A stretch of 64,000 nt of DNA from Paraclostridium bifermentans (GCF_019916025.1 NZ_CP079737.1:1674001-1738000), one strand, 5' to 3'. Positions 9,345 to 18,183 are shown, counted from the first letter of the stretch. The notes: generated from the letters alone by a model not told the origin. Made by a program: numbers and translations.

Positions 9345-10457
9345 TTAAAATCCAATAATACTCACTATAATCAATAAAACTAAGAATACACAAAGCCACT
9401 GACTTTTTTTATTTGCCATATTAAATGTCCAACCAGCACCAATCCTTTTTTCAACCATAAATGATGGGTCTTCTTTGTTATAATATATAAATCCATAAAT
9501 CCATTTTTCATCATCACTTTCTATGACATATGAATTTTTATTTTTAGACTTCAATGTAGATATCATTATCATAATATATATTAAATAAATTGTAGATATC
9601 ATAGGTAAAAATATACTTATAAAAAATACTAGAGTTGGTACGTTAACTCCACTAACTAGAGACCATTGCATAGGGATTATCGTTAGTTGTATACTTAAAG
9701 TTAATATCCAAAATGCGTAACCCATTTTACTTAAGTATCTTAAAGCCTTTTTTCTAATCTCTTCTTTATTTTCGGTATCTATATAGCTTCTAGATCCTAT
9801 AGTCTCAATAGTTAAATAACTAAACATTAAAACCATTGATATGTTTAAAATATTTAGCATAAAAACATTTTTAAATGTTTTCGGAGCAAATGTATCTGGT
9901 TTACCTTCTATTCCCCAATGAGTTGGGATAGTTTCCGGTAGACTATTATAATTTAATCCAACATAAATGAATGTTATTAAAGATATTAGTATACATATCC
10001 CAAATAAAATTTTAAATTTATTCTTAATTTTAGATTTTTCATTTATAAATTTAGTATCTATAGACATAGTTTTGACATTTGTATCTTTATCCCCATAACT
10101 ATTAGATGTAGTAAGCAATTTACTTTTCAATTTAATTACATCTATATAGCTAGATCTTAAATAATAAAAATTTAGTATTAAATATAATATTAAAATAAAT
10201 GTTGATGTCACGTCCCCATTAAAATTAAATAGTTGATGTCCTAGTAATGAAATAATTATCAATAAAACTAAAGTAATATTTAATTTCTTTTTATAACTTC
10301 TATCAATCCTCTGTTTATCATTTTCTTCAAGTTCTATGTTTTTTACGTATACTCCATAGAAATAGTTTTTGCCACTTAATGCCTGAACATAGAGCATTAA
10401 CAAATGAACAATTACTATTATTGGAATCATCATCATAAAAGTTGCTAAATTTCCCAT
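9345..10457 (-). CDS. DUF1648/DUF5808 multi-spanning membrane protein
   Basis: 370 residues with about eight hydrophobic helices. The motif SLPETIPTHWGIEGKPDTF at about residues 172-190 is the DUF1648 signature found in SdpI-like immunity and sensing proteins. The C-terminus has the DUF5808-type pattern (DEKWIYGFIYYNKEDPS, then a Trp-rich end). It overlaps the GntR gene by one base and forms a two-gene operon with it. GntR plus DUF1648 pairs are common in Firmicutes; a role in envelope stress or bacteriocin immunity is inference. Confidence 0.8.
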   Translation of the reverse strand: MGNLATFMMMIPIIVIVHLLMLYVQALSGKNYFYGVYVKNIELEENDKQRIDRSYKKKLNITLVLLIIISLLGHQLFNFNGDVTSTFILILYLILNFYYLRSSYIDVIKLKSKLLTTSNSYGDKDTNVKTMSIDTKFINEKSKIKNKFKILFGICILISLITFIYVGLNYNSLPETIPTHWGIEGKPDTFAPKTFKNVFMLNILNISMVLMFSYLTIETIGSRSYIDTENKEEIRKKALRYLSKMGYAFWILTLSIQLTIIPMQWSLVSGVNVPTLVFFISIFLPMISTIYLIYIMIMISTLKSKNKNSYVIESDDEKWIYGFIYYNKEDPSFMVEKRIGAGWTFNMANKKSQWLCVFLVLLIIVSIIGF

Positions 10458-10840
10458 TATTTTTTCACCCCATATTTTTCAAAATAATTTTCACATAAGT
10501 CAATAAACTCGCTTTTGTCTATCCCTTTTAAATAACTTTCTGCTACTAAAAGTTCTATTTGATCTTTAATTTGATTGAAATTGTTAGTATCCTTATCTAT
10601 AGGAAGATTATTAATTACTGCACCTTTTCTTCTATCAATACTTATATAGCCTTCATCCTTTAAAAGGTTATACGCCTTACTTACAGTGTGAAGGTTTATT
10701 CCAATTTCATCAGCTAAACTTCTAACAGACGGAAGAGATTCATAAATTTCTAACTCTCCATTTGCAATTGATTTTATAACTTCTTCTCGTATTTGTATAT
10801 AAATAGGCTTATCACTATTAAAATCTAAGTTTAATATCAT
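10457..10840 (-). CDS. GntR-family regulator (YtrA type)
   Basis: About 127 residues. The N-terminal winged helix (KPIYIQIREEVIKSIANGEL, SLPSVRSLADEIGINLHTVS, DEGYISIDRRKGAV) is followed by a short all-helical tail, as in the YtrA subfamily rather than the FadR or HutC types. ATG 10840 has GAGAGG at the right distance; ATG 10858 overlaps that region and has no site. A 22-bp perfect inverted repeat covers its promoter (10867-10915), so autoregulation is very likely. Confidence 0.92.
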   Translation of the reverse strand: MILNLDFNSDKPIYIQIREEVIKSIANGELEIYESLPSVRSLADEIGINLHTVSKAYNLLKDEGYISIDRRKGAVINNLPIDKDTNNFNQIKDQIELLVAESYLKGIDKSEFIDLCENYFEKYGVKK

Positions 10841-10866
10841 GTTCTCACATCCTCTCATATTTTTTA

Positions 10867-10921
10867 ATGCATATTCTATCTGTTATATAAATAATATAAC
10901 AGATAGAATATGCATGTGCAA
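10867..10921 (-). promoter_or_regulatory. Promoter of the GntR operon covered by a 22-bp perfect palindrome
   Basis: On the minus strand, TTGCAC (10916-10921) and TATATT (10893-10898) are 17 bases apart. The inverted repeat has arms 10867-10888 and 10894-10915 (outer half ATGCATATTCTATC) with a 5-base centre. It begins next to the -35 box and covers spacer, -10 and start region, which would let the GntR protein block RNA polymerase. Confidence 0.8.
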
Positions 10922-10930
10922 TATTTTTCT

Positions 10931-10978
10931 AAAAAAATAAACTAACAAAATAAGAATAACATCCTTACTTTATTAGTT
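10931..10978 (-). terminator. Terminator of the BceRS-type operon
   Basis: An imperfect stem (AACTAATAAAGTAAG with CTTATTTTGTTAGTT) is followed by seven T on the minus strand, directly after the kinase gene. Confidence 0.75.
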
Positions 10979-10984
10979 CATTTT

Positions 10985-11992
10985 CTAAAGATATCTTTCA
11001 CTTAGAGGGAATACTAATCTTACAGTCGTTCCTTCGTTAATCTTAGAATCCAATTCAATATTTAAACCTAATTTTTTGCACAATTTTTTGCATACATACA
11101 GTCCTATCCCTGTTGATTTAGAATATGTACGTCCATTTTCTCCTGTAAATCCTTTTTCAAAAACTCTGCAAATATCTCGTTCACAAATTCCTACCCCATT
11201 ATCAACTATACTTAGAACAATATTATTCTTATTTACTACGCAGTCTAAGTTTATACTAGGGCTCTCAGCCCTTGAATATTTTATAGAGTTAACTAAAACT
11301 TGATTTATTATAAACTCAACCCATTTAGGATCACTATAAACTGTATGATCTATATTTCCTATATTTATAGCAATTTTTTTATTAATACAAGACCTAGCAT
11401 TTTTTCTTATTACTTTTCTAATAGAATTTTCTAGGTTGAAAGATTTAACAATATAATCTTTATTTACATTATTACTTCTTGAATAATATAAAACTTGCTC
11501 AACATAATCTTCTATCTTTTGAAGTTCTTCTTTTATATAACTAGGAATAGTATCTGAATTATTTTCTATAAAGAGCATCGTAGAAGCTATAGGTGTTTTT
11601 ATTTCATGCACCCAAGTTTCAATATACTCTTTATAATCGTTTTGCATGTTTTTATAATAATTCACATTATCTCTCATTGATTTATTAGTTTCTTTTAATA
11701 TATCATAAATTAAATATTCATTTAGGTTTTTGGGTTTTTCTATAACTTCTGATAGTAAAAACTTTTTATCTAAATTATCACATATGCTAAGTACATTATC
11801 AAAATATTTTTTCTTTCTTCTAAAATCAATAATCATGTACGATAAAAATGGACCTACCCATATAACAATTAATAAGAAGATAAGTTGATAACTAACATTT
11901 GATGCTAATAACCCTATAGATAATATAAATATTATCATAAAGTTTATTATTAAAAAAATTAAATTATCTTTTATATAATCAACTAGTTTCAT
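10985..11992 (-). CDS. BceS-type intramembrane-sensing histidine kinase
   Basis: 335 residues. Two membrane helices at about 11-28 and 34-55 are joined by only a few outside residues, the hallmark of intramembrane-sensing kinases. HisKA has His129 in ETWVHEIKTPIA, and HATPase_c shows NQVLVNSIKYS, DNGVGI and GIGLYVCKKL. Such kinases sense flux through a partner BceAB transporter rather than the drug itself. The gene overlaps its regulator by 4 bases. No transporter is directly adjacent; the BceAB pair lies about 4 kb downstream on the same strand. Confidence 0.92.
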   Translation of the reverse strand: MKLVDYIKDNLIFLIINFMIIFILSIGLLASNVSYQLIFLLIVIWVGPFLSYMIIDFRRKKKYFDNVLSICDNLDKKFLLSEVIEKPKNLNEYLIYDILKETNKSMRDNVNYYKNMQNDYKEYIETWVHEIKTPIASTMLFIENNSDTIPSYIKEELQKIEDYVEQVLYYSRSNNVNKDYIVKSFNLENSIRKVIRKNARSCINKKIAINIGNIDHTVYSDPKWVEFIINQVLVNSIKYSRAESPSINLDCVVNKNNIVLSIVDNGVGICERDICRVFEKGFTGENGRTYSKSTGIGLYVCKKLCKKLGLNIELDSKINEGTTVRLVFPLSERYL

Positions 11993-12657
11993 CTTAATAT
12001 ATATCCTAATCCTCTTCTAGTTTCTATATAGTCTTTTAAATCTAATTCTTCTAATTTTTTTCTTATTCTTGTCATATTTACAGATAGAGTATTATCATCT
12101 ATATAAACATCTGAATTCCACATATAATTCATTAAATCGTCCCTTGATACTATTTTTTCTTTATTTTTCATAAGGTGAGCTAAGATTTTTATTTCATTTT
12201 TACTTAACTCAACACTTTGTCCAAAAGCAGTTATTGTTCCTTTAGATAAATCCAAACTTAAATCTTTATAAACCAGTACGTCTGAATTAACGTCTGTATA
12301 AGTTCTTTTAAGAACGGCACTTATTCTAGCTAGAAGTATTTGAGTATTGTATGGTTTAGTTATAAAATCATCTGCACCTAAGTTCATACTCATGAGCTCA
12401 TCTATTTCACTATCCCTACTAGTTACTATTATTATAGGTATATTTAGTGTTTTTCTTACCTCTCTACATATATGGAATCCATCATATACAGGAAGGTTTA
12501 TATCTAGTAATATAAGTTCTGGTCTTTCTTTTTCTATATCTTCTAATATATTTTCGAAATTTTCACAAGCAATTACATTATATCCATATCTTGTAAGTAA
12601 TGATTTTAACTCTTCTCTTATAATTTGAGAGTCTTCTATTATCATTAGTTTATTCAT
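11989..12657 (-). CDS. BceR-type OmpR-family response regulator
   Basis: 222 residues: a receiver with IIEDS, Asp52 (LILLDINLPVYDG), VTSRD and ITKPYN, then a winged-helix output domain ending RGLGYIL. First gene of the operon with the BceS-type kinase. The ATG at 12657 follows AGGAGG. It probably activates a BceAB transporter promoter; the likely target is the transporter operon ending at 4407. Confidence 0.94.
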   Translation of the reverse strand: MNKLMIIEDSQIIREELKSLLTRYGYNVIACENFENILEDIEKERPELILLDINLPVYDGFHICREVRKTLNIPIIIVTSRDSEIDELMSMNLGADDFITKPYNTQILLARISAVLKRTYTDVNSDVLVYKDLSLDLSKGTITAFGQSVELSKNEIKILAHLMKNKEKIVSRDDLMNYMWNSDVYIDDNTLSVNMTRIRKKLEELDLKDYIETRRGLGYILR

Positions 12658-12832
12658 TTATAGCCTCCTTAAAACTGTTCTTTCTTAATAGTTTATCATT
12701 TATAGAATTATTATTAAAGTATTACATTTTTTTATGTACATTACAAATAATTTAATTTTCTGAATATTCTTTTGTTTTTTATCATAATTATAAATATCTC
12801 AATTAAAAACTTTACTTCATTTTAACTTTATA

Positions 12833-12881
12833 AAGGCAAGAATATGCACAGTACAAAACTATGTATTCTTGCCTTCTTTTT
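12833..12881 (+). terminator. Terminator-like hairpin with no plus-strand gene
   Basis: AAGGCAAGAATA pairs with TATTCTTGCCTT and is followed by CTTTTTT on the plus strand. There is no plus-strand gene upstream (12658-12832 is empty AT-rich DNA), so it either ends a short unseen RNA or guards against read-through. Confidence 0.6.
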
Positions 12882-12933
12882 TGTTACCCAAAATTTTCTA
12901 TCATTTTAAATATCCGCGGAAGCTTTATTTTAA

Positions 12934-13095
12934 TTATTTGATATTATCTATTTTTTTCTCAATTACATCAAGTCTTTTATTTATTAGTTTTATATTAGAT
13001 ACAAATTTTTTTATTAGTTTATAAATTAATACAGGAATTGCTACAATTAAAATTGTATTAAATATTTGAAAAAATAATTCATATGTAAAACTCAT
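12934..13095 (-). CDS. Small single-span membrane protein (53 aa)
   Basis: ATG 13095 is preceded by GGGGGGAG at good spacing. The product has one membrane helix (FNTILIVAIPVLIYKLI) and a basic/heptad C-terminal tail (KLINKRLDVIEKKIDNIK), giving a type of small membrane protein common in clostridia. Function unknown. The strong ribosome site and clean topology argue that it is real. Confidence 0.65.
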   Translation of the reverse strand: MSFTYELFFQIFNTILIVAIPVLIYKLIKKFVSNIKLINKRLDVIEKKIDNIK

Positions 13096-13187
13096 AATAT
13101 ATTACTCCCCCCTTTTAGAATACAAGTAAACTTCCTCATTGTAATGATTCCCTTGTAAATCATATTATAATACAGATTAAAAACTAA

Positions 13188-13733
13188 TTACTTTTCAAAA
13201 ATAGCAAATATATTTAAATCTTGTTGTTTATCTCTAAAATTAGCATATTTATTTAATAATCCTTCATGCTCAAACCCTAAGTTTAATAATAGCTTTTCAG
13301 AGGACTTATTTTCAGGATAAACAATAGCTTCTATTCTTTTTAAATTCATTAATTCAAATCCATATCTCAAAATCGAAGTAATCGCTTCAGTTGCATAGCC
13401 TTTATTCCAAAATGCTTCACCAAGTTCATAACCTATTTCTGATCTAAAATGATTTTTATTCCAACAATGAAAACCGCATGTTCCAATAATTTTATTTGTT
13501 TCTTTAAGTTCTATTCCCCATCTAATGGACTTTTGTTCATAAAACGCTTTATCAAATTTCAAAATAAGATCTTCTGCTTCAGATAAATTCTCCATTGGGT
13601 ATTTTCCGTAATATTTAGTCACTCTTTCTGAAGATAGTATTTCAAATAAATCATTAATATCTTTAGTTTCTAACTTTCTAAGTATAAGTCTTTCAGTTTC
13701 TATTATTGGAAATTTGCAACTAATTTCATTCAC
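13188..13733 (-). CDS. GNAT N-acetyltransferase (RimJ/RimL type)
   Basis: 181 residues of the Acetyltransf_3 group: TERLILRKLETKDI at the N-terminus, IGTCGFHCWN and EIGYELGEAFWNKGYATEAI (acetyl-CoA pyrophosphate loop), and RIEAIVYPENKSSEKLLLNLGF. It should transfer acetyl from acetyl-CoA to an amine, either a protein N-terminus or a small molecule; the substrate is unknown. The start is GTG 13733 behind AGGGGGG. Monocistronic. Confidence 0.9.
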   Translation of the reverse strand: MNEISCKFPIIETERLILRKLETKDINDLFEILSSERVTKYYGKYPMENLSEAEDLILKFDKAFYEQKSIRWGIELKETNKIIGTCGFHCWNKNHFRSEIGYELGEAFWNKGYATEAITSILRYGFELMNLKRIEAIVYPENKSSEKLLLNLGFEHEGLLNKYANFRDKQQDLNIFAIFEK

Positions 13734-13776
13734 CTATATTCCCCCCTCTAAGTATTTATTTTATAATTTACTATAT

Positions 13777-14556
13777 TTATGTTAAAGAAATTTTAAACTT
13801 TAATACAAAGTAACTTATAAGCGTAACTACTCCAAGCATAACTGAAGTTTGGATTAATGTTTTTGATTCAAAGTAGAAAAAGTGTTCTGAGAAAATATCT
13901 GGATTTATTATATTTCCGCTCTTATCTAAAAAATCTTTTCCGTTATATCCTAAATATTGTGTGTACATAAGTTCCATACTACTGTCTATTTCTTTATTAT
14001 ATACAGTTTTCGCATTTACTCCAGATGAACTTAAACTAGTATTGCCATCTACCATATCTGCTACATGCAGTCTAAAGTATTTAATTTTATTGTACTTATC
14101 TTGATTAAGCAAACTTTCAAGCTCTAACTTATATTCATCTACTTTCGTCATATCATATTTTTCTGCTAATTTTCTTATTTCCTCATCGAATGATTTTCCC
14201 AAATTATTTCTATTTTTCTGTAAACCTTCATTATAACACCACATAAGTCCAGAAGTTAAACATGCGATTATACTTATAAAATATAGTATCTTTCTAACTC
14301 CTTTTATTATAGATTTGTGTGTAGCTAAAGACAAAGAAAGTTCTTTTATTATATTATGTAATTCCTGTTGCATTTCCGTACCACCATCAAATCTTTCAAT
14401 TGCTTTTCTGCAAGCTTCTTCTTCATTTAACCCCTGTAACTTAAAGTCATTCACTGACTCTATAAGATGATCTCTCATTTCTTTCTTTAGCTCTAAAGTG
14501 CTTTTATTATTACCATTTTTATATAGGTTATCTAAATATTCATCTATTAATCTCAT
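13777..14556 (-). CDS. Permease-prefix-domain membrane protein
   Basis: 259 residues. The N-terminal 75 residues (EYLDNLYKNG, KKEMRDHLIESVNDFKLQGL, NEEEACRKAIERFDGG) match the permease prefix / HAAS-type domain that typically sits next to PadR regulators. Two membrane helices (about 85-105 and 235-255) enclose an outside region of about 130 residues. It lies 3 bases after the PadR gene in one operon. The partner pairing suggests an envelope-related sensor or anti-regulator role; exact function unknown. Confidence 0.75.
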   Translation of the reverse strand: MRLIDEYLDNLYKNGNNKSTLELKKEMRDHLIESVNDFKLQGLNEEEACRKAIERFDGGTEMQQELHNIIKELSLSLATHKSIIKGVRKILYFISIIACLTSGLMWCYNEGLQKNRNNLGKSFDEEIRKLAEKYDMTKVDEYKLELESLLNQDKYNKIKYFRLHVADMVDGNTSLSSSGVNAKTVYNKEIDSSMELMYTQYLGYNGKDFLDKSGNIINPDIFSEHFFYFESKTLIQTSVMLGVVTLISYFVLKFKISLT

Positions 14557-14559
14557 AAA

Positions 14560-14889
14560 TTACTCTTCCTCTCCCAAAAATTGATTCATAACCTTTTTAA
14601 TAAATTTCCACTCTGTTTTTTTAACTTTCAGAAACTCATAACCTTCATTCGTTAAATTATAATATTTTCTTTTCCCTCCCGAACTTTGCTCATTCCCCCA
14701 ATAAGATTCAACTAGTTTTTTAGACTCCATTCTTTTAAGTGCAAGGTACATGGTTCCTTCTTTTAACTCAAATTCACTTTTTTCCCTTACTTGTTTTGCA
14801 ATTTCATATCCATAACAGTTTTTTTCTTTCAGTATAGAAAGAACTATGGTATCGATATGTCCTTTTAATATTTCTTTATTCAATTCCAT
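14560..14889 (-). CDS. PadR-family transcriptional regulator
   Basis: 109 residues with the PadR winged helix: LKGHIDTIVLSILKEKNCYGYEIAKQV, ELKEGTMYLALKRMESKKLV, SSGGKRKYYNLTNEGYEFL. PadR proteins repress their own operon and often neighbouring membrane genes. It is the first gene of the two-gene operon. The upstream region carries several inverted repeats with the TACTCTATA half-site. Confidence 0.93.
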   Translation of the reverse strand: MELNKEILKGHIDTIVLSILKEKNCYGYEIAKQVREKSEFELKEGTMYLALKRMESKKLVESYWGNEQSSGGKRKYYNLTNEGYEFLKVKKTEWKFIKKVMNQFLGEEE

Positions 14890-14901
14890 TAGACATCACC
14901 A

Positions 14902-14976
14902 CCTTGCATTACATATTACTCTATATTATAGAGTACTTATAAATAATAATATTGCAAAGTACTCTATAATGCAAGG
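14902..14976 (-). promoter_or_regulatory. PadR operon promoter with nested inverted repeats
   Basis: CCTTGCATTA (14902-14911) is mirrored by TAATGCAAGG (14967-14976). Inside lie a 19-bp palindrome built on TACTCTATA (14917-14935) and a further TACTCTATA half-site (14960-14968). On the minus strand TTGCAT and TATTAT are 17 bases apart. The layout fits multi-site autorepression by the PadR protein. Confidence 0.65.
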
Positions 14977-15114
14977 GTATATTATTCATAAATTAGGTTT
15001 ATATATTAAAACTCTAATGTATGAAGATTAAGATTATTTTTAATAATAAAAAAAGCAGAAATATATCAAACTATATACTCCTACTTTTTTTAGTATTATA
15101 TTAATTTTACCCCT

Positions 15115-15621
15115 TTATATATTAGTATTTTCTTTCTTAAACTGTTGTAATATTTTATACCCATCACTTGTATGTCCTACATAAGGATTATAGAAATACT
15201 TTATTGGCAAAATAGTTAATAAAAATTGAAATGCACTAAATATAAATAATGCATTAAATACTAGCATTAGAATAAATGGTAAGCTTACATTTACTAGACA
15301 AATATAAAGCAAAATTGAAACTATTAATGTTGTCAGAGGACCTCCTAAAATCATGCAAATTAACTTGATTTTATTATTTACTTGGCTCCAATTAACATAG
15401 CCATAAGACACATCGACTACACACCTGTATCCATTTAGATTAATTAACAATCTATTTAGTTTTATCTGCCTATTTAAATTAGAGTTTCCTATATTAACAG
15501 TTATATTTTCCTTTGAAAAAATCAAAGCTGGAATTGCATGCCCTAACTCATGAATTAAAGTTAGTATGGGCATAAATATAATATAAACTAATGGATATAC
15601 TATAAAATCTATAAATCCCAT
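15115..15621 (-). CDS. M50-like membrane metalloprotease homologue
   Basis: About 168 residues. The zinc motif HELGH lies in the first membrane segment (FMPILTLIHELGHAIPALIF), and further helices follow with LGGPLTTLIVSILLYI, where M50 enzymes usually have the NPDG-type second ligand region. That second ligand (a clear NxxD) is not obvious, so activity is uncertain. ATG 15621 is preferred because GGGGG lies upstream at good spacing; ATG 15633 overlaps that site. Confidence 0.7.
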   Translation of the reverse strand: MGFIDFIVYPLVYIIFMPILTLIHELGHAIPALIFSKENITVNIGNSNLNRQIKLNRLLINLNGYRCVVDVSYGYVNWSQVNNKIKLICMILGGPLTTLIVSILLYICLVNVSLPFILMLVFNALFIFSAFQFLLTILPIKYFYNPYVGHTSDGYKILQQFKKENTNI

Positions 15622-15695
15622 AACATCCCCCATTCAACTTAATTGTAATTTGATTGTATAAGACAAATTATATATATATTTTCCTTTTATATTTA

Positions 15696-15884
15696 TCAAG
15701 ATTTCTTCTTTCTTTTGTATCCATTTATAAAAAATACTACTGATGCCATTAAAGAAACTATTCCCCAAAATATATTATTCTCAGGATTAAACAATGGTGT
15801 TGATGATGTGAAACACACTATAGCTGTTACAAACCAAACTAACGCTCCACAAAAAAAGTTTCTTCCACTTTTCAATATATCCAT
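15696..15884 (-). CDS. Small two-span membrane protein (62 aa)
   Basis: 62 residues with two hydrophobic helices (FFCGALVWFVTAIVCF and FWGIVSLMASVVFFING) and a lysine-rich end. The very strong site AGGAGGTGAT lies 3 bases before ATG 15884. No family recognised. Confidence 0.65.
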   Translation of the reverse strand: MDILKSGRNFFCGALVWFVTAIVCFTSSTPLFNPENNIFWGIVSLMASVVFFINGYKRKKKS

Positions 15885-15974
15885 AATATCACCTCCTGAA
15901 CTATATTTTTGTCATCTAATAATTTGATTTTATACTAATGTCTAATAAACTGATATTTTATTTGGTTCTTATAT

Positions 15975-16070
15975 TTAAATTATATATACATCTTTAAACA
16001 CCTTTTCTTTTGTTAGTTTAACTTGATTTAAATCATTATTTTTATTTATAGAGGCTTAAATGAAACCTTA
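15975..16070 (-). pseudogene. Relic of a SPOR-like C-terminal domain, copy A
   Basis: In the minus strand the end reads LNQVKLTKEKVFKDVYII before a stop, matching the tail of SPOR/cell-wall-binding repeats. Upstream LYKVSFK is out of frame with stops between. No start or intact domain remains. Related relics lie at 22599 and 25056. The rest of 15885-16163 holds only this relic and the terminator after the P-type ATPase gene. Confidence 0.55.
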
Positions 16071-16086
16071 TATAAAATATATTTTA

Positions 16087-16130
16087 TTAAACAAAAAGAG
16101 CATCATTCATCTATGCTCTTTTTGTTTAAT
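16087..16130 (-). terminator. Terminator of the P-type ATPase gene
   Basis: AAACAAAAAGAGCAT pairs perfectly with ATGCTCTTTTTGTTT, 34 bases beyond the stop codon of the ATPase gene. Confidence 0.9.
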
Positions 16131-16163
16131 AAAGTTTTATAATCTTATAAAATTAAAACTATA

Positions 16164-18044
16164 CTATTGTATATATTTTCTATCATATAATAATGCGGCA
16201 TTTAATACTACTAATACTGAGCCTACATTATGAACAAGAGCTCCAGTTACTGGATTAAGTAATCCCATTACCGATAAAATTATTGCAACAATGTTAATTA
16301 CCATAGCTGCAATAATATTAAACTTAATTGTTTTTAGTGTAGCATTAGATAGTCGTTTAATATACCCTATTTTACTAATGTCATCTCCCATTATAGCAAT
16401 ATCAGCTGCTTCAATTGCAATATCACTGCCTATAGTTCCCATTGCAACTCCAACTGTAGCCGTCTTAAGTGCTGGAGCATCATTAACGCCATCACCAACC
16501 ATACATATCAATTGACCTCTATTTTGAATATTAGCTATCTCTGATACTTTATCTTCTGGAAGTAATGATGATTTTATCTCCTTTATACCAACTTTATTTC
16601 CTATGTACTCAGCAGCCTTTTTATTATCTCCAGTCAATAGTATAGTGTCTGAAATTCCACTTTGTAAAAGTTTATCTATCATACTGTTTGCATTTTCTTT
16701 TATTGTATCCGAAAGCGCAATAATTCCTATAACAGATCCTTGTATTGCTGTAATGACAATAGCTTTTCCCTGTCCTCTTAATTCTGAAATTACACTATTA
16801 AGCTTCTCAGATATATTAACGCACTCTTCAGACATTAACTTTTCATTTCCACATAATACCCTTTTATCTTGAATTTTAGAAATTACTCCCTTTCCAACAA
16901 CCATAGAAAATTCCTCTGTATCCAAAAGATCAATTTTTTTCTCTTTTGCAAATGAAACTATTGCTTTTCCAATAGGGTGCTCTGATCGAATTTCTGCTGA
17001 TCCTACACTTTTTAACAACTCATTTACTGAAACATTTATAGGAATAACGTCTGAAACAGCTAGATTTCCATGAGTTAATGTACCTGTTTTATCAAATGCA
17101 ACCACATTAATTTGACCCATGCGTTCAAGTGCTTCACCTGATTTTATTAAAACTCCAAATTTTGTTGCCTGACCAATCGCAGCTACAATAGATGTTGGAG
17201 TAGCAAGAGCTAGTGCACATGGACAAAATACTACAAGAACTGTAACAGCACGTGTAATATCTTTAGTTACAAAATATGTGATAATAGCTATAACACATGC
17301 CGTTGGTACAAACCAAGCTGAGAATTTATCTACGGTTCTTTGCATTGGAGCTTTATTATCCTCTGCCTGTTTTACTAATGATATCATCTTATTTAATGAT
17401 GAATCTGAAAATGATTTACTAACTTTAATATCTATTGAACCAAAACAATTAATTGTTCCTGTATATACGTTGTCTCCCTTAATTTTATCAACAGGCAATG
17501 ATTCTCCAGTCATAACAGACTGATCTATAGATGTTTGACCAAATTCAATTATTCCATCAGCTGGAATAGTCTCTCCTGGTAAAACTCTTATAATATCATC
17601 AACTTGTAATTCTTCTGGATCTACAATTTCTTCTTTTATAGTTCCATCTAGTTTGTAATTAATTCTTCTACCTTTAGTAGGGACAAGTTTTAAAAGTTGT
17701 GTAATACCTTTTTTAGTACGGTCTACTGTTCTATCTTCAAGCCATCCCCCTATAGCCATTATAAATGCAACCTCTCCTGCTGCAAAAATTTCTCCAATAG
17801 AGATGCATGCTATCATTGCAATTGTAATAAGCAGTGCAGAGCTAATATTAAAATTTTTAACAACCCTTTCAATTGCTACCCATGCAAGTGGAAGTCCAGA
17901 TATTAATATAGACATCCATGCTGGATCAATAAAGAAATTAAAATTACCTAAAATTCCGATATGCTCTAATAAGCTTACTCCTAAAAATAATCCAGATATA
18001 ATAATCATTGGAAAAGAATTAAGAAAATCATTAATTTTTTTCAT
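16164..18044 (-). CDS. Heavy-metal P1B-type ATPase (copper-type, CsoR-linked)
   Basis: About 626 residues. The metal-site motif CPC (about 274-276, VVFCPCALALATP), phosphorylated Asp318 (FDKTGTLTHG), HPIGKA, the TGES actuator loop and MVGDGVNDAPAL hinge are all present. There is no N-terminal metal-binding HMA domain; the protein begins directly with membrane helices. It pumps a metal ion, probably Cu(I), out of the cytosol; Cd/Zn cannot be excluded by CPC alone. ATG 18044 follows GAGGTGG; ATG 18056 is upstream of that site. The CsoR gene and a CsoR palindrome precede it. Confidence 0.92.
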   Translation of the reverse strand: MKKINDFLNSFPMIIISGLFLGVSLLEHIGILGNFNFFIDPAWMSILISGLPLAWVAIERVVKNFNISSALLITIAMIACISIGEIFAAGEVAFIMAIGGWLEDRTVDRTKKGITQLLKLVPTKGRRINYKLDGTIKEEIVDPEELQVDDIIRVLPGETIPADGIIEFGQTSIDQSVMTGESLPVDKIKGDNVYTGTINCFGSIDIKVSKSFSDSSLNKMISLVKQAEDNKAPMQRTVDKFSAWFVPTACVIAIITYFVTKDITRAVTVLVVFCPCALALATPTSIVAAIGQATKFGVLIKSGEALERMGQINVVAFDKTGTLTHGNLAVSDVIPINVSVNELLKSVGSAEIRSEHPIGKAIVSFAKEKKIDLLDTEEFSMVVGKGVISKIQDKRVLCGNEKLMSEECVNISEKLNSVISELRGQGKAIVITAIQGSVIGIIALSDTIKENANSMIDKLLQSGISDTILLTGDNKKAAEYIGNKVGIKEIKSSLLPEDKVSEIANIQNRGQLICMVGDGVNDAPALKTATVGVAMGTIGSDIAIEAADIAIMGDDISKIGYIKRLSNATLKTIKFNIIAAMVINIVAIILSVMGLLNPVTGALVHNVGSVLVVLNAALLYDRKYIQ

Positions 18045-18133
18045 ACTCCACCTCATTTTTAATTATTTGTAAAATATATCAACTACTTGTTGCCATAAAT
18101 TAATAAATCTATCACCTTAAATCATTTATTTTA

Positions 18134-18183
18134 TACCCCTAGGGGTACAGGTATATAATAAGATTAAATTGTGTTAAAGTCAA
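18134..18183 (-). promoter_or_regulatory. CsoR-type operator and promoter of the P-type ATPase
   Basis: A 14-bp perfect palindrome TACCCCTAGGGGTA (18134-18147) is the classic GC-rich CsoR box. Upstream on the minus strand TTGACT (18178-18183) and TATTAT (18155-18160) are exactly 17 bases apart. The operator lies over the transcription start, so apo-CsoR would repress and metal would relieve. Confidence 0.85.

Noticed and set aside
14846-15031. Plus-strand gene of 61 codons over the PadR promoter
   Set aside because: It crosses the PadR start and operator, has no ribosome site and odd composition.
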